Source of the DNA: Nymphaea colorata
Lineage: Eukaryota; Streptophyta; Magnoliopsida; Nymphaeales; Nymphaeaceae
Direction of reading: 5' to 3'
Assembly: GCF_008831285.2 (NCBI RefSeq)
Contig: NC_045149.1
Span: 12,218,629-12,282,628 of the forward strand
DNA: 64,000 bases
In this document: positions 1 to 12,120 of the stretch, in pieces
Position numbering within the stretch: the stretch's first letter is position 1
Layout of the letters: the number at the start of each line of letters is the position of its first letter
Made by a program: the position numbers and the translations under genes
Notes under the pieces: model-generated
The model's input: the letters and a program-made list of their open reading frames with translations, nothing else
The model's database searches: none
What the model was told of the DNA's origin: nothing

Positions 1-597
1 GCTGTTATTATGAGTAATCAAATGTGATGTACAGATGCTTCAGAATTTTTTGCTTGTGCATGTCTCTGAGAGAGAGAGAAGAAGAAGAAGAAGAAGGAGA
101 AGAAGCATCTCTCCTTATTTAAGTTGTTGGTCATAGTTCCTCTGGGATTATAAGGGATTGATTTGATGTGTTGATGCTCCAAAAGTTTTCTGTTTGTGCA
201 TGTGTTATAATTGTTAAAAAGAAACTGTATCTTAACTTGTCATAAAGCTGTAAATATTTATTGAATAAAAAATGAAGGAAATTATTTTTGCATTGTGATT
301 ATAGATGAAATAAATAATTTAAGTCCCTAAGCTTCTGCCAGTACAGCTGTTCCAAAACACTGAACGAATTTACAGAACTCTCAGACACGCTTAAGCCTTA
401 ACATCTTTGACCAAACAATGAATCAGCCAGAATTACCAAAACAATTGTAAAGAACTAATAATCTTAGTATCCAAGTTGAACTGAAAGTTCTAATCTCGAT
501 ATAGCACATTCAGATGATATAAACGTAACAGAACTTGCATGTCAACCCGATCTTGGTAATGTGGTACAGCAAATCGTTAAATTTTGAAAATCTGCCC
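1..597. other. Non-coding flank, probably tetraspanin intron
   Basis: I see no convincing coding exon here. A purine-rich GA/GAA microsatellite sits near 66-105. The stretch lies upstream of the tetraspanin exons and is separated from them only by retrotransposon E1, so it is probably intron, but the upstream exons are not visible in the window. Confidence 0.4.
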
Positions 598-602
598 TTA
601 AC

Positions 603-795
603 TGTTGAATTAGAAGAGTTTATGTTTCTAGGTGTTTCTTCGTAATATTAAAGAGTTATAAGACCTCTTTAATATTTTCTTTATTTTTCATTGATGTAAT
701 CTGTAAATCTCTTTTCTACCCTAATCTCTTTTATAAGGGAGATTAGGGTTAACGTAATGGAACTTTTTCTCTCTCCAAGACTCACGGCTGCAACA
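603..795 (+). repeat. 5' LTR of copia E1
   Basis: 193 bp, bounded by TG...CA, with target duplication TTAAC immediately outside. It matches 5727-5919 over its full length with few substitutions. The initiator-Met primer-binding site follows at once. Confidence 0.95.
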
Positions 796-809
796 TGGTA
801 TCAGAGCAG
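796..809 (+). other. Primer-binding site of copia E1
   Basis: TGGTATCAGAGCAG directly after the 5' LTR is the standard complement of the 3' end of plant initiator methionine tRNA, used to prime minus-strand synthesis. Confidence 0.9.
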
Positions 810-1124
810 TCTCCTGCGGTAACAGTCAAATAAGTTTTCCGGCGACCTTCTCTTCCGGTGACCTCTCTCCGACGACCTCCTTTTCCGACGACTTTCTTCT
901 TCTTTCCTCTTCCCGTCACCCATCTTCATCTCTTCTTACCCACCAACAGGGAGGTAGTAAAAGAGATAAAAGTTGGGTGTGCTGCGTGGAGAAGGATTGA
1001 TCACGCGTATGTGGAAGGCGTGATCAGATCCTTAAGTGGGGCTCGTGTCTCCTGTTTGGTATGAAAACCTCAAATCGTGTGGAGCAGCGTTTGGCATGTG
1101 GAGCAGAGTTGATCTGCTGATCGT

Positions 1125-1841
1125 TAGGGCTGCACACGAGCGGAGTCGAGCTCGAGCTCGGCCGGCTCGAGCTTGACTCGAGCTCGACACGAGTTTTGAA
1201 ACTTCAGCTCGAGCTCGACTCGAGTGACAGACTTCGAACTCGAGCTTGACTCGACGGCTCGCTTATCCTCGGTAAGTCAAACAGCGTGCAGTGCACTGCG
1301 CACGCTGTCGCCCTGGCCTTCCTTTTCGCTCCATCAATGACGACGATGTGGAACTTGCAGCCCTTCCTTTTCACTGCATCGATGACGACGTGGAGTATGA
1401 CATGGGGAGGAGGAAAGGCTGCCACCTGACATGAGCACCCCATTAAGGCATGGGGGAGGAGGAATGGCGTTGTGAGAAAAGAGAAAAAAAGGAGGGAAAA
1501 TGGGGTGTAATAACGAGGGTAAAAAAAGGCGTGAGGGTGAAAAGAAACGTGGCGGCGTGAAGAGAGGCAAAAAAAGAGGAAAATTAAAAAACTTAAAACA
1601 AAAAATGAGATTAAGCGGGAAAGAAAAAAAAGGAAGGAAAATTAAAAACACAAAATAAAAAATGAGATTAAATCGAGCCGAGTCGAGTTTAATCGAGTCG
1701 AGTTCGACTAACTCGAACTCGACTCGTTAACATACTCGAGTTTATATTTAAGCTCGAGCTTGACTCGTATAAAAAACGAGTCGAGCTCGTGTCGAGTTTA
1801 TCGAGCGAGCTCGAGTTGGCTCGACTCGTTGTGCAGCCCTA
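1125..1841. mobile_element. hAT-type non-autonomous element (MITE) inside E1
   Basis: A 717-bp insertion starts TAGGGCTGCAC and ends GTGCAGCCCTA. The terminal inverted repeats are followed by subterminal arrays of CGAGCTCGAG-like motifs at both ends (about 1135-1265 and 1670-1830). It is flanked by a perfect 8-bp duplication CTGATCGT (1117-1124 and 1842-1849), the size typical of hAT transposition. I see no transposase inside, so it would need a transposase supplied in trans. The middle is A/G-rich low-complexity sequence. It lies in the gag leader of E1 and must be younger than that insertion. Confidence 0.93.
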
Positions 1842-1849
1842 CTGATCGT

Positions 1850-4800
1850 GAAGGTTGTTTCAGCCTTGTTACTCGAATGACAAGAATGTTAGCAAGATAT
1901 TGCAGGTGGAGGAGGAATTACTTAATTTGCAACAGGGTGACCAGAGTCTTGCTCAGTATTTCGCTTCCCTCAAGTCGATCTATGAACGACTTAAAGCTTT
2001 ACGTCCCCCATGTCCAACATGCCATAAGACTCATGGTGAACAGTCTATGGTTGCGAAGTTTCTGCAGGGTCTCTCTCCTGAATATGCAGTAGCAAAGGCG
2101 CAGATGTTGATTAGAGCAGAAATCCCCGACTTATCTAAAGCCTACAACAGACTCAGCCGCCTTGCTTTGACCCTTTCTCCGCCCTCTAGTGATATCCATG
2201 CCTCTGCCTTGGTAGTCTCAAGAGGTCGTGGACGCAGTTCATTCAGGGAGAGAGGCATAGGTCGAGGGTTAAGAGGAGGTCGGGGGAGATTTCAGTGCAC
2301 CTATTGTGGGAAAATAGGGCATTTGGAAGACAGATGTTGGGATAAACATGGTCGACCTTCCGCTGCTTCCCTAGGAAGAAATGTTACACCTAAGCAGGGC
2401 AAGAACTCTTTACAGTCTCCTATTGGATCTGTCCAGACATCGTCATCAGTTATAGACGGGTCCTTATCTTCTTCTCATCCTGAGACAGTAACTGTGAGTA
2501 TCAACAAGTCAGAGTATGAGGACTTCGTAGCACACAGATCTACTCAGCCGTCGGCCTCCACAGTCATGATCGATAGCGCTATGTCCGTTGATACTATCCC
2601 ACATGATATAGGTACTACTTGGATTATTGATTCAGGGGCATCGAGGCACTTTTGTAGTAAACCTTCTATGTTTACTGTGCTACACTCATTACCTCAGACA
2701 CGTCATGTGAAACTTGCAGATGGTAGATGGTCACCTATTATGGGTTATAGAGATATCGAGATTTCTCAGTCTATGACTATTCTCAATGTGTTATATGCTC
2801 CTAAGTTTCCCACAAATCTGTTATCGGTTGAATAATTGATTAATGATTTACATTGTCGTGTTACATTTGACTATGGTTTATGTTCATTTCAGGACTTGCA
2901 AACTGAAAAGATGATTGGTGGAGGATATGAGAAAGGGGGCATCTACTTCCTGTCGGATCCAGTGGGTATTGCAGCATCATCGATCACCTCATTGTCCTCC
3001 TCCTTCCAGTGGCATCTCAGACTTGGTCATCCATCTGTCTCCAAGCTCCGTCATCTTCTTCCACATCTTTCAGTACCAGAGTTGTTCCAGTGTGAAGCCT
3101 GTCAACTTGGCAAACACACCCGTAGTCCGTCCAGTTGTGGACTATTTGATCTTCTTCATGTTGATGTGTGGGATCCTAGCAGAGTTGCTAGTAGGTCAAA
3201 ATTTTGTTATTTCCTTGTCATTGTTGATGATTATTCTCGGGTCACTTGGGTCTTTCTTTTGAAGGAAAGGTCTGAAGTCGTATGTACTCTCAAAAACCTT
3301 ATTATTGAAATAAAGACCCAGTTTGGTATTCTTGTTAAAAGCATTCGCATTGATAATACTCTTGAGTTCAAGGCATCTACCTTAATGAAGTTTTACTCTG
3401 ATAATGGCATTTCTCCTCAGTTTTCATGTCCCCATACCTCCCAGCAAAATGGAATAGCTGAGCAAAAACATCGCCAACTTTTAAATGTGGCTCGTACCCT
3501 TATGCTTCATACTAACCTACCTGCATATTTTTGGGGAGATGCCATTCTCACTGCTTGTTACTTGACCAATCGTTTACCCTCATCCTCCATTGACAACCAG
3601 GTTCTCATTAAACTTGTGCATCCACAAAGACCCTTGTTTCCAGTAGCTCCTAAAGTATTTGGTTGCACATGCTTTGTTCACATACTTGGACCCACACGTG
3701 ATAAATTGGGGCCCAAGCCATTAAATGTATCTTTATTGGCTACTCCAAATACCATAACAACTACAAATGCTTTGATCCCTTGACTCAAAAAGAGTATATC
3801 AGTGTGGATGTTACATTCTTTGAGTCTCAACCTTATTATAGCTCCACTCCTATCTCTACTGAGATGCCACGGTCACCAGACCCACTACCTATTCCTCCTA
3901 TTCCTTTGGAGTCATTTCCTTTTGAATCTCCTTCTAAAGACTCTCCGGCTGTAGTGTCCAAGTTTTGTGATCCTCCGCTAGTCTACACACGTCGACATGA
4001 CCCTTCTCATGATCCTTCGCCAACCGCTTCTCAGGAGGTAAGTTCATCTGAAGTGAGTAGCCTTAGTCCGACTGATCCCTGTCAAGACTTACCTATTGCT
4101 CTTCGCAAAGGCAAGCGACAATGTACTCTGCATCCTATATCTCATTTTGTGTCTACTGACGGTGTGGGTAAAAGTATCAACAGTTTATTCAAGCTCTGAT
4201 TGCTCATACAGTTCCTACGTGTCATCAGCAGACTTTAGTAGATACGCAGTGGAGACAGGCTATGCAAGATGAGATGGATGTATTAGTTCAGCGAGGCACC
4301 TGGGAACTTGTATCCTCCTCTTGATTGTGACATTGTTGGCTCTAAGTGGGTATTCATAGTGAAATATAATTCTGATGGTTCTGTGGAACGATACAAAGCT
4401 CGGTTGGTTGTTAAGGGCTACACACAGACTTACGGGGTGGATTTCTTTGGGACCTTCTCTCCAGTTGCTCGGTTGGGAACCATTCGTCTTATCATTTCAG
4501 TGGCTGTACACCATGACTGGCACATGTATCAGCTTGATGTCAAAAACGCATTTTTGTATGGTGATCTTGATGAGACTGTCTATATGCAACAACCACCAGG
4601 GTTTGAACGACAGGGGGAGTGTGGAAAAGTGTGCAAACTGAAGAAAGCCATTTATGGACTCAAGCAAAGTCCTCGTGCGTGGTTTCACAAGTTCTCCGAG
4701 GTAGTCTCAAGGTGTGGCTTTGCGAGATCTCCTCTTGATCATTCTCTGTTTATCAAGAAGACTTCCAGGGGTATAACCGTTCTAGTGGTTTATGTCGATG

Positions 4801-5700
4801 ATATTATCCTGACAGGCGACTCCGATCAAGAAATTTCTGATGCAAAGTTGTTCCTTCAAAAACACTTTGTGACGAAAGATCTTGGTCCACTACGTTATTT
4901 TTTGGGAATAGAGGTTGCTCGCAATAGGGATAGTGTCGTTCTCTCTCAATGGAAATATGTTCTTGATTTGTTACAGGACATTGGGATGCTAGGAGCTAAA
5001 CCGGCTAATCTACCTATGAATCCACGCATACATCTTAATGATGACCAAAGAGAATTAGTGGATTCTTGATCATATAGATCCCTTATTGGAAAACTCCTCT
5101 ATGTTACTGTGACCAGACCAGACATTAGTTTTGCAGTGGGGAAGCTAAGTCAATTTATGGGAAAACCCAGAAAAGTTCATTAGGATGCTGCTTTGATGGT
5201 GGTCAAATATCTGAAATCGTCTCCTGGCAAAGGCCTTTTGTTCACAAAAAGCAAGACCCTAGAAGTGGAAGCTTATAGTGATGCTGACTATGCTGGCTCA
5301 ATCGAAGACAGGAAATCTACCACAGGATTCTGTGTATTTGTGGGAGGCAACCTTATATCGTGGAGAAGCAAAAAACAAGGTGTTGTGTCAAGATCTAGTG
5401 CAGAATCCGAATACAGAGCTATGACTCAAACAACAACAGAAATGACTTGGGCTAGATCCATGCTATCTAGCCTAAGTGTGTCGATTCCGCTTCTCATGAA
5501 GATGTATTATGACAATCAAGCAGCCACATACATTGCAAACAATCCAGTTTTCCATGAAAGAATTACATTCGGGATCTCGTTCAATCAGAAACCATTGCCA
5601 CTATTCATGTTCCTTCAGAAGATCAAGCTGCAGATATCTTCACCAAAGCTCTTCCTACTAGTTATTTCTCTAGATGTTGTGACAAGCGGAGCATGTTTAA
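1850..5700 (+). pseudogene. gag-pol of copia E1 (inactive)
   Basis: Domains in order: gag with a CCHC zinc knuckle (CTYCGKIGHLEDRC, about 2302-2343); protease with DSGASRHF (about 2629); pre-integrase HHCC (WHLRLGHPS to CEACQLGKH, about 3009-3117); integrase core ending in NGIAEQKH; reverse transcriptase from about 4200 with YVDD at 4791-4802; RNase H with AYSDADYAG and SRSSAESEY. Breaks: the N-terminal part of gag is not recognisable upstream of the MITE; TAA at 2833-2835 sits between in-frame halves; a frameshift lies near 3715; further breaks occur near 4200-4310; TGA sits near 5067 and TAG at 5181-5183; part of RNase H after the FHER motif near 5560 is deleted. It cannot encode a working polyprotein. 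Confidence 0.92.
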
Positions 5701-5726
5701 TATGTATGCTCCAGCTTGAGGGGGAG

Positions 5727-5919
5727 TGTTGAATTAGAAGAGTTTATGTTTCTAGGTGGCTCTTCGTAATATTAAAGAGTTATAAGACCTCTTTAATATT
5801 TTTTTTATTTTTCATTAATGTAATCTGTAAATCCCTTTTCTACCCTAATCTCTTTTATAAGGGAGATTAGGGTTAACGTAATGGAACTTTTTCTCTCTCC
5901 AAGACTCACGGCTGCAACA
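5727..5919 (+). repeat. 3' LTR of copia E1
   Basis: 193 bp matching the 5' LTR, preceded by the polypurine tract at 5714-5726 and followed by target duplication TTAAC at 5920-5924. Confidence 0.95.
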
Positions 5920-5924
5920 TTAAC

Positions 5925-6821
5925 AATTGAAGATTACCAAACTGAAGGCTAGGCTGTTGACAACTTTCCTGTATATGTTTCAGGACTTTGTTGTATGTTA
6001 TTTTTTGCTTCTGCATAAGCCTGGGAAGTTTCTCAAACTTCTGTAGTTAATGATTGTAATGATGTGCCACTTTTATATGCAGCCATGAATATGGTTGCTA
6101 GGCTATATCTTGGCAAATATTTGCAATATTAACATTTTCTGGTAAAAATCTTGTTATTTTGTCATTGACAATGACCAAGAGAAGGGAAAAAAAGGGAAGT
6201 TCCAGTTATTGAGCAAGTATACAGAAGTTCCATGATGATATTGTATACTCATATTGACCTGGATACTGGCATCCCTTTATTACAAATACTGTTGTTCCTG
6301 TCATTACTTGCCTAATAAAGCTTTCTCCCCTTTCTGACATTTAAAATACTTGCCTAATAATTCTTGTGACAAGAATTTTAAATGCTTATTTGTATACTCA
6401 TATTGACCTGGATACTGGCTTCCCTTTGCTAAATTCACTCTCACATCCAATTTGCTTCCAAATTCATGTTGCGTCCCCACTCCACTTCTAGTGTTTTCCA
6501 ATGCATTTTGCTTCCCCACTCCACTTCATGTATGATTTCTTGCCTTTTCATTTACTGATAACTGTCTGCAACTGTCTAGGAAATACACATGGATTCTATT
6601 CCACTAGTGTGAGTAATTCAGCAAACTATTCAAATTGATGTTATATTCAGGAATCTCAATTAATTGCTATTTAGACAGGTGACTGTTTTTCGAGCTTTTT
6701 GTAGCACTTATAGTTAAGGGTTTAAGACACTTTTTTGTTAGTTTTATAAGTCAGCTTGCTGCATCTTGAGCTGCAATGTTGTTTCTTGCTTAGTAGTGAG
6801 CGCCTATTCTCACTGTTTCAG
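5925..6821 (+). other. Putative tetraspanin intron sequence
   Basis: No exon is recognised. A ~40-bp segment beginning GTATACTCATATTGACCTGG occurs twice, at 6243 and 6392 (149-bp spacing). A pyrimidine-rich acceptor ending TTTCAG at 6821 precedes the tetraspanin exon. Confidence 0.5.
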
Positions 6822-7276
6822 GTGTGGTTTTCCTGCTATTAATGCATCATTCTATGATCTAAGCTTTCATCCAGTGAGCACCAACAAGGACTGCAAGATT
6901 TACAAAAACTCAGTGGCCAGAAAATGCTATGACTGTGATTCGTGCAAGTAAAAATTAGTAGATTGTTGCATGTTTTTGTTTTGTTTGCAACACTATTGTT
7001 TTCCAATTAAATTGTTTTCCTTACTGAAGAGCTGGAGTAGCAGAATACATGAAAACCAAATGGAAGGTGGTTGCTATCTTCAATGTCATACTTTTTGTTG
7101 TTTTGGTAAGCCAAAAAGTTTGTCTTGTCTCCTGATATGAAAACACCTCACCCCTTGATATGGTGTAACCTTAAGTTAAAAATTAATTTTTTATTTAAAT
7201 GTCACAGGCTGCTATTTATATGGTGGGCTGCTGTGCGAGAAGAAATGTTTCCAGAGTTCGCTCAGACAAACCTTGA
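6822..7276 (+). CDS. Tetraspanin family protein, C-terminal three exons (TOM2A-like)
   Basis: Three exons join in phase: 6822-6947, 7030-7105 and 7208-7276 (TGA at 7274-7276). They give about 89 residues. The first exon encodes the end of the large extracellular loop, with CGFPA, NKDCKIY and CYDCDSCK cysteine motifs typical of plant tetraspanins. The second gives AGVAEYMKTKWK and the start of the last transmembrane helix. The third completes the helix and a short cytoplasmic tail beginning GCCARRN, a common palmitoylation-type Cys context. All splice sites are GT-AG (donors GTAAAA and GTAAGC). Tetraspanins organise membrane microdomains. Similarity to the TOM2A group is from memory and less certain than the family call. 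The N-terminal exons are not visible and may lie left of the window, beyond retrotransposon E1. Confidence 0.85.
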
Positions 7277-8690
7277 GACCGTAAAATTGGCTATTGAGTA
7301 AAAGTCTTTGGCACCCAATGTCTCTTATCAGTTCTTGTTGCAAACTCACTGCTATTAAAGGTTAACCTTAAAGGATATGGCAAGGTCGGAGATTACATTG
7401 ACAGATTGGCACCTCTAGTAAGCAATGCATATCTCTTGGTCTTCTACAAATTTAGTAGACATGAATCACCCAGAAGGTGCCTCTGCCAGCAGATGGTATA
7501 GCTGCACTATTAGGTGCAACTTCCATGAACAGTGAGCTATGTGCAACTTCCTTGAAAAGTGAGCTATCTAATAACTACAACACATTCAAAGATCTAATGT
7601 CTGGTAATGGAGAATCCTAGATTTGGCTCGTTTTCTTGTGTATATTCAATGGGATCTCAAGGTGAAGATTGTGTGGAAAAACTAGTGTTTTTGGTTTGAC
7701 ATGCACATTGTTAACCATGCGCTTCTATGAACCATTCACCTTGGTGGAAACATGGCTTCCCTATTCAAATTTTTATCTATTACTCGATGGAGAATGTATT
7801 ATCTTCCTTGGGTTTGGCTTTTTGTTTTCTAGTCTTTTTGATGCTTTCTTGTGTAGAAAGATACTTAAAGCCAATGTATCATACATCAAACTCAACGGCT
7901 TCACATACTCCATGTGAGAGGCAAGTTGGATTAATCTTTAGGAAACATGATTATTAAAAGTCAATCTAATAAATTCTTTATACACACAAAACCACTATTA
8001 CTACTTCAAATAAAAATAAAAGAATCTGCAGCAAGCAGAGAGCACGTAATCACCTATTATAATGTGTTGGACTGAAAATGAAAAACAATTACTAACCAAT
8101 GTGATGAAAAAAGAAAAAAAAGGTCCTATAAACCAGATCCAAGGATTCAGGTTCTTTATATACAAAGATAATATGCAGACTTTGTATTCGTTATCTATAC
8201 GTAAGCAATCTTTACCTTCTGGATCTCTTTATATCAGTATTATAGCAGGCTAAAGTTTAGAATACTATTACTTACCCTTGTCAACTTCTTTGAGTTAGTG
8301 CGAATTCGTCTAGCTGTAGAATTGTTCCTGTTTGGCTTTGCTATTAGACTATTAGTATGTTTCATATTTAGTAGCTTAAGAATCGTGGAACTGTTACCTT
8401 TCACTTTGCTATACTTGAGATTATGGCTGGTGAGTCTAACATTGTCCAATGGTTGCTTGTAATTTTGCTGCACTTTCAAGTTGGTTTGAGCATATTAAAA
8501 TTGCTTCCCTGAGTTATACTAGTTTAGGTGCATTTCCTTGGGTTGGTTTGGTCGGGTCCCCACTGGCCCATTTCTTATGAGCAGCTGATTGCACTCGCCT
8601 TGTATGATGGGGGATAGAGTCCTGGTAGTTCGCACAGTTTCTCACGTAATATTTGGGGACGACAAGTTGATGGTTTGTCTATGATTGTGG
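7277..8690. other. Tetraspanin 3' UTR and intergenic sequence
   Basis: The first few hundred bases after the stop are the likely 3' UTR. No further exon, RNA gene or repeat is recognised. Confidence 0.4.
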
Positions 8691-8695
8691 TGTTT

Positions 8696-8985
8696 AGGGG
8701 TCGTTTGGCAATATTAACACACTACTATCTTATGAATGTGCTCCAAAAAAGGGGTAGATTCAGGGTGGTCTACTTTAAATTTATCTTAAAGATTAGAGTA
8801 GATTCATGAAACACTAGAACTATGTGTCCATGAATTTGCTTCAACCTTTAGCACAGATTCATGGAACACTTTGAGTGTTCCATTTGTCAAACGATCTTTC
8901 ATGGAACATTAACAAATGTTTCATGAATCTGCCTAAACTTTTGGTACATATTCTGTTACTGTTGTCAAACAACCTCTCATGGAGC
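8696..8985. mobile_element. Possible MITE with GTCGTTTGGCAA ends
   Basis: The left end GGGGTCGTTTGGCAA (from 8697) is approximately inverted near 8963-8980 (GTTGTCAAACAACCTC). A second right-end-like motif, GTCAAACGATC, lies near 8886. The ends resemble Harbinger/Tourist-type plant MITEs. I could not define a target duplication, so the boundaries are approximate. Confidence 0.4.
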
Positions 8986-9514
8986 CCTAAAAAAAAGTGC
9001 AATTAGATCTCAAAAGTTATGGCATTCCTAGATGTGCATGAACAAATGAACCATGTTATGTTTGCTTGTGTTATGTGACGGATTAGGCATGGTTGATTAG
9101 ACGGGCTTTCTATGCTGTGAGTGAGGCTTCTAGGGGTTTTAGGATGGGCTTAACTTGAATCTAGGGCTGGGTCTGTCCGGTCAGCAAGCCCCATCGTTGG
9201 TTTTTATATATATGTTGACTGCTTTGATTTTGAGAGGCCAAACCCTTAATTTCAAGTTATTAGCCTTCAGGTTTAGTTGTAGCCGTCTTAGCTCGGCCCT
9301 ATGCATGGCCCCTTGGAGTCCTTTCGTGCTGACCTCCCAACTAGCAAACCAAAATTTCATTCTACCATGTGCGATCCCGATCATAGACTAGTGCGAGTGG
9401 TTCAGCACAAAGACCATTCAATATTGCTGCCATTTTTGGGTTTGAAGCAAGTATGCTTGTGATGCCCTACTTTGAGAAGCTTAGTCCGTATTAAAGATTG
9501 TGAAATATCTGTAA

Positions 9515-9716
9515 GGGGGGCATTTCATATATCCAGAATCATGGAAGTTTTAAAATCAAAATGCTATTTTTTAAGAAATTGAAATTATTAAACAAACCAG
9601 GTATTTTGTTTCTGAAATTAGGAAACCGAAACTTGGAATTTTGAATCCATTTCAGGAGGAAATATGATTCTAGAATTTCATTCTCGAATCAAAATTTCAA
9701 GCCATCAAACGCCCCC
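9515..9716. mobile_element. Tourist-like MITE (202 bp)
   Basis: Starts GGGGGGCATTTC and ends GATGGCTTGA-type inverted sequence closing in CAAACGCCCCC, giving imperfect inverted termini. It is flanked by the trinucleotide TAA at 9512-9514 and 9717-9719, the target size and sequence used by PIF/Harbinger (Tourist) elements. It has no coding capacity. Confidence 0.7.
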
Positions 9717-9840
9717 TAAAGGTTTATAAAAACAGAAGTTAAGTTATTGGTTATCAAGTTTCCTAATATTTTTGGGTTGGAATAAACATGCTAGAAGGCA
9801 GGTAGTAGTATCCTTAGGACCGGGGGCCCAAGCAGGAGCA

Positions 9841-10001
9841 GGTCTGGTTGTTACAATGTTTGAGTTTCATTTGTTACTTCGCAGGTCTGGTTGTTACAAT
9901 GTTTGAGTTTCATTTGTTACTTCGCAGCATTCTCCTGATATTGGTCTGGTTGTTACAATGTCTGAGTTCCATTTGTTCCTTGGCAGCTTTCTCTTGATAT
10001 T
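9841..10001. repeat. Tandem repeat, 43/59-bp units
   Basis: A unit beginning GGTCTGGTTGTTACAATG is present at 9841-9883, 9884-9942 and 9943-10001. The first copy is 43 bp. The second and third carry a further 16 bp (CATTCTCCTGATATT-type). Copies 1 and 2 are identical over 43 bp; copy 3 has several substitutions. Confidence 0.85.
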
Positions 10002-10074
10002 GTGTGTGATTTCCTTACAGGCCTCTAGAAGCATGACTATTCCTTCGATAGGTTCAAGTCCCTTCAAGGCCTTA

Positions 10075-10550
10075 TCAATCTGATTTTCAAATCCTTTAAT
10101 ACCATCTTTAGAATCTAATTAATACAGTTCTTCAAACCTAACCAGTACAACGCTTCAATCCCAATAAACACAATTTCTTAAATTCTGTCTTTACAGATCT
10201 TCGAATCCAATCCATATAGCTTTCAGATCCAATGGTTACAAAATTTGAATCCGGCCCATACAGTTGTCAAATCCAAGCCATATGGTTTTCAAATCCAATC
10301 CATGTAGTTTTCAATCCCATCGACGCAATTTTCATGTCCAATCAAATACAGTTTTATAACCTAGTTAACACAGTCAGCAAAACCAATTGTTACAGTTTTC
10401 GTTAATACAAAATTTCAGATCCATTTAAGGTGATTTTCAGAATCCAGATGGTGTCATTTTTTCAAATCCAATGATCACAGTTTTTTAGACCCATTGAATA
10501 CATCTCTCAAATATATCTGCTCTCCAGTTTTCAAACAATCTTCCAAATCT
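10075..10550. repeat. Degenerate TTTTCAAATCCAAT minisatellite
   Basis: About 15 diverged copies of a ~28-30 bp motif around CAGTTTTCAAATCCAATCCAT are strung across this stretch. Spacing is irregular and no two copies are identical, so the array is old. No coding potential is seen. Confidence 0.6.
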
Positions 10551-10559
10551 ATGTGTGCT

Positions 10560-11915
10560 CATTTGGTCTAGGAATTACATTCCATCAATTTTGCATGGGG
10601 CTACACATGGGCCAACAATCATGGTCCCAAAATACCATTTGTTTGCATTTGCTTTAAATTATAACCCTTTCTTATCTTTATTTGTTGTATGTTTTCTTTT
10701 AATTTCTCGGTTTGAGAATCACATGAAATTTATAATCCAACTATAGTGGTTGTTTCCTTCCTGCTCTTGGCTCTATAAACCCATTTTAAAAACAAATCGC
10801 ATGTTATTGCACATGTTTTGCTAAATCAGCTCTGATGGATAACACAAATGGCATCGAACACTTTTTCTTGATGAAGTTACGAGAATTGGATTTGATCCAC
10901 ATCATTGACCATGGTCAAGGTGTGGAATAATCTTTGTGGGAACACACCTCGATTTTAAAGCCATTCATTATATTTAAATATAATTTCTATTTAAATCATT
11001 TCCTAAGTGAACCAGGGATTCCCATATAAATAACCTTTCAAAGTCATTATCGTTAATTTCCAAGTAATCCTTGGCAAATTCATCATTATTTGCGTCTCTT
11101 TCTCCATAATTAGCTTTGCATTCTTGTGGATACATTACCAGGATAGTATCCATCTTCAAATTCTCAAGTATCTCCTTCTCCATTTAAATTAGCTGAGAAT
11201 TCTTCTAAATTTTCTAAACTCATGATTCGTTCATTAAGATCAAAATCATCTAACAGGGCTCTTTCCTTTTCTTTTCCAAACTAAAATAAAATTTATTAAA
11301 ACGTTCACTTGCATGCATCCAATTTTAAAATTCTACACCTTTCTAAATAAGCCAAGAATGCACATTTCATTATTGCACTTAGGTTCTGGGACAATTCTTA
11401 GAGATTTTGAGGTATAGAAGGCATAAGAATCAATGCTTGACCTACTTACCCTTGATAAAGGTTTAAGGAAAGGTTAGACTCTCTAGACCTTATTAGGCAG
11501 GTCTCATCTCCCAAGTTTTCTCACAAATTTTAGAAATGGAAGCAATTTCAAACTTTTTTTCCCAAAAGAAAAAAGAGGCAGCACTGAAGAAAAGTAGTCC
11601 CTTAAATAGAGATGGCAACCATGATCAGATCGGTCCTCATCAAGTTAGAATTCAGCTGACAATTCATTTTATATAGGTTTAGGCGTGGTTTGGTTGCATT
11701 AGGACCAATTGAGGAGGTTTATCCTTGTTGACCTAAACCTAAGCCACATACAACCTATGTTAATGTAGGTGCTCGAGCAAACCATGTGTCCAAATGTAAT
11801 TTTCTTTAACTATTTTAGCTTTTGTTCTAACCCCAGTGTATTAGAGATAACTATTTGTGCATGTGTATATGTCCACATCTTAACATTTCTAGGTTTACCA
11901 TGAACCATAGTTGAG
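10560..11915. other. Intergenic, nothing recognised
   Basis: AT-rich sequence without a supportable exon, RNA gene or bounded repeat. Confidence 0.4.
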
Positions 11916-11923
11916 GAGCAACC

Positions 11924-12120
11924 AGGGGCAGAGGGAGGGGGGGCCCACCTAGGCCGTGGCCCCACCTCAACTATTTGAAAAAAAATAATTACATTACAGA
12001 AATTGAAAAATTTTGGTTGGGTAATGTATTTTTTATATTCAGATTTAGTTTGACCCTACCCGAATAAGTTAGATGGACCGTTTGGCCAGCCCCTGGAAAA
12101 AATCATAGTTTCGCCCCTAA
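11924..12120. mobile_element. hAT-type MITE (197 bp) with 8-bp target duplication
   Basis: Starts AGGGGCAGAGGGAGG and ends TTTCGCCCCTAA, giving short GC-rich inverted termini. The perfect 8-bp repeat GAGCAACC lies at 11916-11923 and 12121-12128. Length and target size fit a non-autonomous hAT element. There is no ORF. Confidence 0.75.

Larger units (their letters stand above)
603..5919 (+). mobile_element. Ty1/copia LTR retrotransposon E1, complete but inactive
   Basis: Two 193-bp LTRs (603-795 and 5727-5919), both starting TGTTGAATTAG and ending GCTGCAACA, flank a gag-pol region. The 5-bp target duplication TTAAC is present at 598-602 and 5920-5924. A primer-binding site complementary to initiator-Met tRNA (TGGTATCAGAGC) begins at 796, and the purine tract CTTGAGGGGGAG precedes the 3' LTR. 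Domain order is gag, protease, integrase, reverse transcriptase, RNase H, which defines copia. The element is broken by stops, frameshifts, an RNase H deletion and a MITE. It lies upstream of tetraspanin exons in the same orientation, so it probably sits in an intron of that gene. Confidence 0.95.

Noticed and set aside
858-1064. 68-codon ORF as the start of E1 gag
   Set aside because: Composition is low-complexity Pro/Phe and it shows no gag similarity; the recognisable gag begins after the MITE.
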